Source of the DNA: Purshia tridentata
Taxonomy: Eukaryota > Streptophyta > Magnoliopsida > Rosales > Rosaceae
Length of the DNA: 64,000 nt
Direction: 5' to 3'
Assembly: GCA_003254885.1 (NCBI GenBank)
Contig: QANT01005078.1
Location: 30,923 to 94,922 of the forward strand
The notes beneath the pieces were generated by a model, which worked only from the letters and a program-made list of their open reading frames with translations, was not told the DNA's origin and did no database searches. A program made the translations under genes and the position numbers. Below are positions 11,867 through 22,370 of the stretch, piece by piece; the stretch's first letter is position 1, and every line of letters begins with the position of its first letter.

Positions 11867-12905
11867 TTACTTCTTCTTCTCAGAAACACCACCAGATCTG
11901 CACATTGACAATGCCAAAAACCACCATAAGATACAGAGATCATATTAACATAGAACAAAAACAAAAATCCTCACATAGGCCAAGGTAAAAAATAGAAGAA
12001 TGAGCTCCCCAAAAACTATTTCTCGCTCATACCAAACCAAAAGTTCTTTTTTTCTTTTAAATGGTTTACATTTTACAAAAGAAGAAATGAAATCATAAAC
12101 AGACTATAATAACAATTAAAGCTGAAAAATCAAACAAGCTATCACAATTCACCAGAAGAGCAATCTACTTAAATGTTGAAATATGGTGCTCAAAACAAAT
12201 TTAAGGCCAATAAACGGCCTCTATTGTAAACAAATGCTTATTTAGAGGTTCAGCATATTGATGTTTAGTTAAGTACTTGAACATGGATCATAAATGATTA
12301 ACTCAAGTGGGTTTTAGTCCATTTCCACACATTTGTCTAACATTTGCACAAATATAAAAATTGAGCACTACTCAAACACTTTTCCACGAACACCAACAGC
12401 CTCAAAGTAACTATTACTCTCAAACAACCTATGCAACCAGATTCCAAAAAACTCAGAGGGCCATAAGAGTAGGAAAAAAAAATCTCACCTCATCTTGCGG
12501 AGAACGTTGGACATCTCCTCTCTCTTCTTCTTGGCCCTCTTGTGGGTACCCAACTTTCTCTTAGCCACCTTAAGAGCACGCTTGTCCTTCCCCACCTTCA
12601 AAAGCTCAGTAATCCTCTTCTCATATGGAGCAAAACCCGCAACTTCCCTGATCAGGTTCCTCACGAAGTGAACCCTCTTGCTGGTTTTCTTCATAAACAA
12701 AACCCACCCAGCATAAAAATTACAACACTATTCGCACAAATCACAACCAAAACAGCACCCAAAAAAGGAACCCAAATAAATATTAAAAAAAAAAAGAAAT
12801 TACCCCTTTTCGGTCAGAAGGACGAGGAGCCAATTCACGCTTGGTGACAACATGACCTTTGTTCAATCCAACGAATATCCCACTCTTGGGCTGCGCCGGA
12901 GCCAT
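11867..12905 (-). CDS. RPL36: 60S ribosomal protein eL36
   Basis: Structural protein of the large cytosolic ribosomal subunit. Three coding exons on the minus strand: 12905-12804 ([20 protein letters not shown]…), 12688-12489 ([16 protein letters not shown]… LRKM) and 11897-11867 (SGGVSEKKK-stop); 110 residues, the usual family length. Conserved stretches include [20 protein letters not shown] and [21 protein letters not shown] leader intron lies at about 12908-13025. The second donor AG|GTGAG makes an in-frame TGA two bases into the intron. Reading straight through would therefore end after LRKMR and lose the lysine-rich tail. The terminal exon was chosen because it joins in phase and gives the Lys-rich end typical of plant eL36. 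Confidence 0.95.
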
Positions 12906-13100
12906 TGCTGCAAGTAGGGTCACAATATTCAACAAAATCGATCAATATGAAGCTCGCGTAGACAAATAACAAAAACAGAGGATGCTAAGTAAGTAACTAC
13001 TGGGAAATGTTCGTGAGAATGGTACCTTTGATTGTGCTCGAAACAAATCCTAGATCTTGGGGTTAAGAGAGGGGCGGCTCCGATAGCGTTCACAGAAACT

Positions 13101-13260
13101 AAAACCCTAATGCCTCAGTGGCTTATATATTGCGTGATCACTATTGTTGATCGGGGACGACGTGGGTTTGGAAACCTTTTCGGCCCATATCCCTCAGGTT
13201 TTGCATTACGAGCTGAACCAGCTGTTGGGCCTTTTTTTACTTTTCTGGGCTATCTTGACC
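13101..13260 (-). promoter_or_regulatory. eL36 promoter: telo-box, TATA and site II motifs
   Basis: Upstream of eL36 on the minus strand are TTAGGGTTTT (13101-13110, a telo-box), a TATATAAG-type TATA (about 13122-13130), and GGCCCA/TGGGCC site II elements near 13181-13187 and 13223-13230. Telo-box plus site II is the known signature of plant ribosomal-protein promoters, coordinating expression with growth. Assignment is by motif and position. Confidence 0.7.
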
Positions 13261-13507
13261 ACAGCAACTGTTGGGGACTCAGTCCGGTGGGCTTGATGGC
13301 TGTTGATAGTTGGGCTTTAGTCCAGCTAATGGCCATTCGTGAAAACTTTACCTTTTTTTTTTGTCCATTTGAATAAAAGACTCTTTCGGCTTAGTGATTA
13401 TCGAGATAAAGTTTTAGGGTAAACCTTGGACAAGGACAAAACCATCATTTGAAGATGGGATGAATTTAACTTTTCCCCCTTTCTGGTTCGCGGAATGAGT
13501 AAAAAGG

Positions 13508-13670
13508 GTAATATTAGGGAAATTATGTCATTGTACTACATTACGTGGTATTATATGATGTGGCTTCCTAGTCATCTTTGATTTAGAGAGAGAAAAAGAG
13601 TAAAAAAAAAAAATCAAGAATAACTAGGAAGTCATATCATGTAGTACAATAACATAATCTTTCTAATTAC
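13508..13670. mobile_element. Fold-back MITE-like element (163 bp)
   Basis: Nearly the whole element is an inverted repeat. The left arm gtaatatt…aaattatgtcattgtac through ttcctagtcat pairs with the right arm aactaggaagtcatatcatg through aacataatctttctaattac around an A-rich loop. There is no coding capacity. The structure is that of a non-autonomous DNA transposon. I could not define target-site duplications by eye. Confidence 0.75.
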
Positions 13671-15425
13671 TCAAACAAAAAATGAATACTTATTTTCCAA
13701 TAATATTCTCATTTATTATGTATAAATTATATTCTTAATTTTAGTGGGGGTAATTTGGTAATAAGCACCCACAATAAATGTTGTCCGAAGTGATGAGAAT
13801 AGCAAACCCAAAGGTGTCAAAGGATTTGAAATTCCACTTTCATTGAATGTAAAAGATAACATATTCTTCAATGGTCAAAAAAAAAAAGGTAACATATTCT
13901 TATAAGTGTCCCAACGCTGATAATGAAATTCATACACATTCACAAGTCTTAAATCCGTGAACCAAACATGTCATAATTAGTGGTGAGGACCAGGGGTTTA
14001 AACTGAAGATTGGGTTTCGAGAGCGGGAATAGATGGGTTGTGACTAAAAATTGAAATTGACATGTATTTTTTAAGATTAGACATATTTTATAAATTTTCT
14101 CTTTTGTGAGTCTGTATAGGCTATAATCTATTTATTTTAATGACTAATTTAGTTTTTAATAATAAATATATCATATATATAATTGCTTTCAAATCACATG
14201 TATTATGTGCGAAATGGCGGTAACTCAGATAATACGTATAGTCAAGTCTGAGGGTGATTTGGTGCATGAGGATTAATGAACCCGTTAAAGCTGGTGACCA
14301 GTCTCCTCAAGCAGACAAGAGTGCAAATATTCGAGCATATAGCCGTACAAGGTAAGGTATCCTTCTCCCCAAAAAGAATGGACAGTCACATACCTACTAA
14401 ATTCAATTAAACCTTTAAAGAACTTTCAGGCTTTCGGCCAAAAAGAAAACAACTTTCCCTCCCTCTTGGTTGTTTGTTTGTTTGTTTGTTTGTTTTTTTT
14501 TTTTTAAATATCTAAATGTATATGCTGTTATTTATTGTTGGTCCTTTTCAGAGCTGTAGATAATTGACTAACGATTGGAAAACATAAAAGCAGGCTCGGT
14601 TGGCAACCAGAATGGAAAAAAATAGTATGAGGAAGAGGTCTAAAAGAAGAAGAGTCATGATCATCCAACAATAATACAAAAACAAAAAACAAAAGTTGAT
14701 CATTCAAATTCTCTTGGTTAATATTTAAATACTCCTTGTATGTATATATATATCTAATTTTCAACTACCTACATGGCTACATGTAAAAGCAAAAATCCTA
14801 ACAATGTGTGAATATACATGCTGCTTTCTGTTTTCCACATTTTCCTGCTGTCATTTTTATACCAAACTTGCTTTTCAAAAACGCAAAGGGGATGAACAAT
14901 ATTATATTACCTTAAGCATAAAAAATAAAAATAAAATCGTTTCAATTTTAATTTATTCAATAAGATAATTGATCGGACGGATAAGAAAAAAAGCAGGAAC
15001 AATCAACGGTCTTGATTTAGAAAACGCGTTGAAAATGCATGTAAACTGTGAACCCATGTGTGAAAAACTGAAAATAAGGCTTCATTAAGAAAAGAAAAAG
15101 CCATCGATGGATAAGACATATAAAATCTAAATTGCCCGATAAAATATCTGACAGTTGCCCGGAGTCTGACAAAAAAGAAGAGTAAAAGCAAGGACCCAGG
15201 TCAAGCTGCCCGAAATCTCGGCGGTCAGCAGGTCCGAACTCCGAGGCAAACTCAACTCCCAGTAGGCCAGTACATAGATTGCCTATTGACATCAACATTC
15301 ATCGTTGCCAGTAGAGCCACCACCACCACTAACACAGTGGCAGCTCAACATCGCCACTGGAAGGTGGCGCGTGAGGAACAAGTCTCGGGCCACCTTTCAA
15401 TGCGATAATTGGGCTCTGGAGAGAC
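13671..15425. other. Intergenic and leader, eL36 to XBAT31
   Basis: AT-rich DNA holding a GTTT tandem run (about 14467-14490) and no supported gene. The last 150-200 bases, GC-richer and rich in CCACC, probably form the promoter and 5' UTR of the ankyrin/RING gene. Confidence 0.55.
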
Positions 15426-18188
15426 ATGGGTCAGGGACTGAGTTGCAGAGAACCCCATCAAAATGGTGTCTTTGGAGCTGTTGAAAATGGGGACTTGGAA
15501 CTCCTTCAGGCTATGGTGGAAGCAGACCCAGGTGTTCTGGAGCAGACTAAAGGGCATGGGAGGCTGTCTGCGATGCATGTAGCTGCTGCAAATGGTCAGA
15601 TCGAGGTGGGTTTGGTTTTTTTTGGCTTGATTGGTTTTGATGGATTCTTTAATGTTTTTGATGGACTTAGATGGGATTTTGTTTGTGGTGCTTGGCCTGA
15701 TGATAATATGTAGGTTCTTTGTATGCTTTTGGATCGCTCTGTGAATCCGGATGTAGTGAGTCGCCATAAACAGGTGAATGTGGATTCTGTTTTTTGATGC
15801 TTTTTTGTCAATCAAGAATAGTTTTTGCCTGCTTTTGATTGGATTTGCTTTTCTTTGAATTTTATTGTTTTATCTTCTTCTTTTCTCATGTGCTTTGAAC
15901 TTTTTTCTGTGTGATCGGTTTACAGACCCCGTTGATGTTGGCGGCAATGAATGGGCATATACCTTGTGTGCAAAAGCTTATCCAAGCAGGAGCAAATGTA
16001 TATATATCTTCTTTTTTGTGAAGATTTTCTTGGTTCAATTTGTACTTGAACCAGTAATCAGATGCTGATCATGTGTGTTTTGGGTATAATTATTAGATAT
16101 TGATGTTTGATTCCCTGAATGGAAGAACCTGCCTGCATTATGCTGCATATTATGGTCATTCAGACTGCCTGCAAGCCATTCTTTCCGCTGCCCATTCCAC
16201 CCCTGTTGCAAATTCATGGTTAGTCTCTCTCTCTCTCTCTCTCTCTAATGATTCCTGTTTAATTTACACTGTATGGCGTTGGCAGGGGATTTGCAAGATT
16301 TGTGAACATTAGAGATGGAGGTGGTGCAACCCCATTGCATTTAGCAGCCCGTCAAAGACGGCCAGAGTGTGTTCATGTCCTTTTAGACAATGGGGCTCTT
16401 GTTTGTGCTTCAACTGGTGGATACGGGTAATTTTTTTATTAAATTTATTGTTGTTGTAGCTATAAAGTGATAATTTGAGAATTAGACTGATGGAAGTGCC
16501 ATCTGCAGGTACCCTGGAAGCACACCACTTCATTTAGCTGCCCGTGGTGGTTCTTTAGATTGTGTTCGAGAGTTGCTTGCTTGGGGAGCAGATCGGCTTC
16601 AATTAGACCCATCTGGGTAACCTTCTTAATTAACTTATGCGAATATCACTTCTGCAATAAATTATGCATGTTTCCAAGTTTGAAATACTACGAGTTCCAC
16701 TTAAAAGATAATAATAAATACTATAAGGTCTATATTAGTCAATAAAGTTGAGTTATCTTTGCTTAATGAATCATTGCTTTCCAAAGTACTAATATTGTCC
16801 TGATTAGGAATGACTCATTTTTTATTCCTTAATTCCCTATTGCAGTCAGCTAGTATGGTATTTCGGAAGAACTCGATAGTAGATTTAATATATAAATGTA
16901 AACCTCTAGGAAAAGGCTTTCCTATGCCTGATTTTTCTACATTGGAAAATTAATTTAAGCATTGTCTGTATGAGCACATCATTAAAATTGTGGAGTGACT
17001 GTGAGGGGATGTCTTTTTGTTCATTTACAGTTAGCATCATAATTATCAGTAATGAATGGAGCCTCTAGCTCCATAAGTCTTCCATCCTTAAATTATTTTA
17101 GTGTTCGGCTTTAGGTATAGGGTGGACAGTAGATTTTATAGATACTTTGTCGTAACATTTAAAGAATAATTATCTCTGCAGGAGAATACCGTACTTGGTT
17201 GCTCTGAAGCACAAACATCAAGCTTGTGCAGCCATACTGAACCCTTCATCAGCAGAGCCTCTTGTCTGGCCATCGCCTTTGAAGTTCATCAGCGAGCTTA
17301 ATCCAGAGGCTAAAGCTTTGTTAGAGAGAGCGTTAATGGAATCAAACATGGAGAGGGAGAAAGCTATCTTGAAGGAGACAGTATACTCACTTAAATCTCC
17401 TTTGCATTCAGATGAAGAGACTGATGATAATGTCTCTGAGGTAAATGTGCCTGCTATGTTGCTTACGTTTTCATATTGGTTGTCTATAGGATTGGCTCAA
17501 TAGAAAGGTTATTATATTATCTACTGGAAAAGAATTTTTGGAGCACACTTTCCATCTTATGCCCTATTTTCTGATAGTGGAAAATCTGAGAAGAATTGAT
17601 CTGTTTTGTGTGTTCTTATCTTGTCTAAAATGTGTACAAACACATTTTTGTCACCATTTAGTTGGTCGTAATGACCTTATGTCTTTTACTAGTATTGAAG
17701 TGCTTTTCTGCACAGAAGCTATGAAACCTTTAATAGAGCTAAATTTCTCAGGCAATATATTTACCTTTCGTATTCACTGGTGAAATTATATCAAACAGGC
17801 TAGCGATGTGGACCTATGCTGCATATGCTTTGACCAGTTATGCACAATTGAGGTTGGACCATGTGGTCATCAAATGTGTGCACATTGCACCCTTGCCTTA
17901 TGCTGCCATAAGAAGCCTGATCCATCTACTACTAGCACTACAGTCCCACTTTGCCCCTTTTGCCGAAGCAGCATTACTCAACTAGTTGTTGCCAATATAG
18001 AGGCCAACAACAATGATGTGGAGCCAGAAATGAGTCCCTCAAAGCCGAGGAGATCAAGAAAATCTAATGTCAGTGAAGGCAGCAGTAGCTTCAAGGGGTT
18101 GTCGCCTATGAGCTCATTTGGAAGGATGGGTGGTCGCAATTCTGGAAGGATAGCTGCTGAATGCAATGAGGGGATCCATAAGCCTTGA
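15426..18188 (+). CDS. XBAT31-like: Ankyrin-repeat RING E3 ubiquitin ligase, XBAT31 type
   Basis: Predicted E3 ubiquitin ligase: ankyrin repeats recruit substrate and a C-terminal RING recruits E2. Eight exons join in phase: 15426-15605, 15714-15773, 15926-15997, 16097-16218, 16286-16426, 16509-16616, 17182-17440 and 17799-18188; 443 residues. The start MGQGLSC is a likely N-myristoylation and palmitoylation signal. Ankyrin units include HVAAANGQIEVLCMLLD, TPLMLAAMNGHIPCVQKLI, TCLHYAAYYGH, TPLHLAARQRRPECVHVLL and TPLHLAARGGSLDCVRELL. The RING (about residues 321-368) runs CCICFDQL…CGHQMCAHCT…CPFCRS with all zinc ligands present. The tail SSFKGLSPMSSFGRM…GRNSGRIAAE matches Arabidopsis XBAT31 and rice XBOS31 as I recall them. 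XB3-family proteins act in defence, root growth and temperature signalling; the role here is inferred. Confidence 0.95.
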
Positions 18189-19297
18189 TAAGTGTAGCTG
18201 TAGATCTGTTCTCTCTTTGAACCAGTTGATACTTGATAGTTCGGCAGATGAAGCTAGCTGTCTTGGAATTTCCTGGAGAGCAGGACCCTGACCGGTATAT
18301 GTTTCCAATTTGACTTTTGGAGGTCTTATGCTAAGAGCATATGAGAATATAGATGTCCTTCAGCACAGTGGGTCTGCAGGTTTTGTTACTTCAATTCAAG
18401 TCTTATTTAGTCTGCTTTTCTTTAAAATAAAGAAGCAGAAAAACTTTAAATATAAATACAATTCTATATTAAATAAGAAAAAATCAATTACCTTTCCGTT
18501 TCTCATGGAAGGAAAGAGAGGTATTTTTTTTATCATCTGTTATTTCTAGTCCTTCTTGCCTCATTCACTGAAGTATGATTCTTAATTTCGTATGGAAAGA
18601 TCAAGTCCGACCTCCTTCAATGGAAGCTTAACCAGAAATTTATAAGGTCATGCAACAACCGTATGATATATTGGTTCTAAATTCCAAGCCATCTTTTGCC
18701 ATGAATCAACAATTTGAAGAACTTTTTTTTGTGTATTCTATTTCTGGTTTTGGAAAGTAAAAAGCCCCCTTCATATCTCTGCGTCTGCAAAGAATTCTCA
18801 TGTTAAAATAGGCGTTTTCATAGCTGCAATTTACTTTTGCAATCTTTTATATATCAAAACCATAACCCCCACAGACCACAGGAACCTGAGTTGCATGGCA
18901 TGGCGATAATTAGGCAGATTTGTATGTAGAACTCAGTTGCCCACATTCTCTCCCTAAGGGCCTAACCAAGAACACGTGAAAGTGTGAAAACTGACACACA
19001 CACACACACACCATTACCACAAAGTGGACTTGGGCTGCATTTAGTAATCAAGAATCATTTGGTCCACACACCCTTAATTAGAGAGCTATTTCAGATTTCA
19101 ATAATATAGTATACCTCAAAAGACTATATTAAGTTATTAACTGACATGAGTTCAAGGGCAAATTTATATAAAAACTACTCTCTAAGACCTCCAAATAATA
19201 AGATAAACTCCTCCATTAATGAGTGAGTTTGTGAAAGTCTCCTCTTGAAACAATATATGCAATCTGAATCTTAATATCAAATACCAATGAAGGGTCA
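18189..19297. other. Convergent intergenic region
   Basis: 3' flanks of two tail-to-tail genes, with a (CA)n run at about 18993-19010. There is no coding signal. The region is long enough for two separate 3' UTRs. Confidence 0.6.
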
Positions 19298-20722
19298 TCA
19301 TTTATTGAGTTGTCCACAAAAACATGAAAACAGTAATGGAGTTCCGAATCCATTGCCATATTCTAATACTTCTCTGCTGGACCTTGTTCCACCATCTCCA
19401 CTCTCTGAAGCACTTGACTCATGACCAGCTGCTACAACTTCACCACCCACAAACAGAGTGTTGTCATTTGAAACTGGCGCAGCCAGTGAGAAATCATCAG
19501 GCCCGTATTCGATTGGATGGCCATGATTGATCCTTCTGTTGTTAAAGTTAGCACTTGCTCTTCTTTCTGCCTCAAGAAAGTGACCCAGGGATGGGGTATT
19601 ATTACTCACACTCACAATGTCTGTGGTTAGCTTGGAGCACAGTGACAAAAACCAAGGCTTGGATTTGTGGTTCTTTGTGTCTTTCGAGGTTTCGACTGTC
19701 CTTCCTCTTGTTGATCTTCGGGAGAGGTTTAAAATTCCAGAAACACCAATGAGGCTCCCCAGTGTGATGCTCTTGTCATGGAAAAAAGACCCAGTAGACT
19801 GAAACCAGTTGCACATAAGAAAGAATCACTAAGAACATCTCTTGATTTTTACATGAAAGATCAGACCATGAACACAAAATAAATTAATGTGAAGGAAGCT
19901 CCATATATAGATCATAGTTTAATATAAAAGGGAAGAGACTAATGTAAATTAATAGAGTCAAACCCCATGATGCCCTTCCACGTGAAAGAGTGAAAATGGG
20001 CTAATTCTTCTTTGTTTAGGCATGACTCAAATAATAGGCATCTCAGTCTCCAATCCACTGTAATGCTCTTTTTTAGCTACAGGGATTTCCATTTACAACG
20101 ACCATTTCTATAAGTTCACATGTATAATTCCAAGTTCCTGAATTATAATGTGTTTTTTACTTTTTGAGATGCCCATTGTTGTAATTCTGGAAGAAAATTA
20201 TAAAACTTACAGTAGGTTATACACAGTTCCAATAGGAAATACATGGCGTACATTTTGATTTTTGAAAGATTCCATTTCAAAAAGACTAAAAATAACAGAG
20301 ATGTCAGAGAAATCATGGAGGATGAGTACCCAAAAAGCAAAGAAGCATAAAAATAGAGTAGCAAGATGGGTTTCTTTTTGTATTTTATTATTCTGCTAAT
20401 ATTCCTATCTAGCTAATTCCATTACAGAAAATCTATACATACTAACCTCTGTATCAAGATCTGAAGAAGAAGCAGTGGAGGAGGTGGGAGAGGCAGTGAC
20501 CAAAGTGCTGAATGAAGCCGCCGATCTAGAGAAATCCTGGTTTCTCATTAACCCAACTCTTGCATTCAGTGGTCGCAATCCCAAAGGCCACCCTTCATCC
20601 TACACTCAAAACCAGAATAGATAGACAGATATACAGATGGGTTTTCTACTTCACCTCAAAACAAAGACTCCCTCATGATCCAAATCACTTGAAAATTAAA
20701 ACCCAGATAATAATGGCACATA

Positions 20723-20754
<32 letters not shown>

Positions 20755-20769
20755 TACCTGGTGATCCAT
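19298..20769 (-). CDS. Conserved plant protein, At3g17950-like, function unknown
   Basis: Three exons on the minus strand: 20769-20758 (only MDHQ, 12 nt), 20599-20447 (DEGWPLGLRPLNARVGLMRN… SSSDLDTE) and 19798-19298; 221 residues. The order EGWPLGLRPLN, then SFSTLVTASPTSSTASSSDLDTESTGSFFHDKSITLGSLIGV, then LSRRSTRGRT and SLGHFLEAERRA matches a plant-specific family that includes Arabidopsis At3g17950. I know of no biochemical activity for it. The second half is Ser/Asn-rich and ends FSCFCGQLNK. No confident membrane segment is visible. Intron 1 contains a TG/AG microsatellite (about 20724-20753) right at the donor. An upstream GATATAAAG (about 21250-21258) could be the TATA box, implying a long leader of about 450 nt, possibly spliced. 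Confidence 0.85.
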
Positions 20770-22370
20770 GATTTTCTTCCTCCCTAGTATCTGGGAAACT
20801 GGGGCAAATGGCGAGGTCACCTCACACTTACAGAAAGAACTGTCATTTCCAACAACATGCTATGCTCTAAATGAGTAAATGTACAGAGAACCAAAAATAA
20901 ATAAATGGGGTTAGTAGGAAAAGATGGGTTTAGTCATTTAAAGTTAAAACAAGAAAGAAAAGAGAATCCCAGATAGTAGTGAAGTCCAAATAGACGAGTT
21001 GGACGAGAAAGACTGCTCCAAAAGCTTAGTGGGAAACGGCATTGCCTCTTTAATGCACAAAGGACTCGCAGAAAACACAGACTGAGACAGAGATGGAGTG
21101 AGAGTGACGTCTTACCCTTTCGTCAAAGCATACACTGGTTTTGCAGACAGAATAGCTGGTTCCGAAGAAGAAGGGTGAGAAAATAAAATTTATACGAGAG
21201 TCAGAAAGAGAGCACGGCACAACAGAGAGGGGACCAGAAAAAGACCGCTCTTTATATCTTGCAAATGACCATGTTACCCCCCACCTTTAAATGGTTGGTT
21301 GCTCCCATTTATCAGAGTTCATACCTCTTGTTAAAACGTCTGCTAAAGATTTATTTTAGTTGTACCAAAAACAAGAAGAAAACTTTGGTTACAGGTACTC
21401 CATACCCATCATAATTTATAAGATAATTCTGATGAAAGTTGTTGTACAGGAAACATCGCTCTAAATAGTTATAGAAAAATATCAGCATAATGCTCAACAA
21501 TTACTAATTTGAATTGTATAATTAAACGGCTAGTAATTTGAATTGTGTAATTAAAAGGTCAGTTATTTTAGATTGTATTAGAGAAATATCAGAGAAAAAA
21601 AAAATCCTACTAATAAAAAATGATGATACTATTCTATTAGCCTATTAGCACTCCTCATTTAGCTTGTTACATTCTTAATTATAGTTTTTTTTTTTCACTC
21701 ACAGTCTCACAGATAAAGTGCATGAAACCATGCCCACGAATCATGTTTAATAGGTTTTATCATTGAAATGGTGTAATTAATCATATTACTTTTCTACCAA
21801 TGTCAGAAAAATTAATTAATGAAGTAACCGACGAATATAAGAATAACGAATTAAACTAAGAATCTTTTGCCAAAAAAAAAAACTTCAGAATTCATTTCAA
21901 AGTAAATCATGAAAAGCTCTTTTATAATTTGCTCTTGTAAAACAATGATCCTCCCATAGCGTGAGTAGGACCAATAGCACTTTCATCCATACTCATTATC
22001 ACCAAGATCTGCAAAAAGCAAAAACTAACTACACTTTCATGATTTGCATCACTGCACCATTAAAAGAATACACGACCTGAACACTGTTCTTGTTCCTAGT
22101 TGAGTTTCTACCTAGAAGGACATTGTGGCTACAAAAATTAGTCTAATGAAGATGCAAGAATCACTTCTATTATTCTATAGTTCTATGCCACACAGAGCCA
22201 AATATCATTTCTCTCTGAAAGTGGGTCTCAATCTCACCTTTCGCAGTTGTGTGTATATGTTTTGAAAAAATGTACATGATCTGTTAGCTAATAGTACACA
22301 ACAGGGTGATTCTCAATATGTAATTCAGAGATACAGTAGACAATAAAAGCAGATGAGGAATGTTAGTGGA
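20770..22370. other. Promoter/leader of the At3g17950-like gene plus spacer
   Basis: 20770-21260 is the likely 5' UTR and core promoter on the minus strand. 21260-22370 is AT-rich with no supported gene and contains the probable 3' UTR of the next minus-strand gene. Confidence 0.5.

Noticed and set aside
15345-15815. 156-codon minus-strand frame over the XBAT31 first exons
   Set aside because: It runs across a well-supported exon-intron-exon structure on the plus strand and has low-complexity composition.
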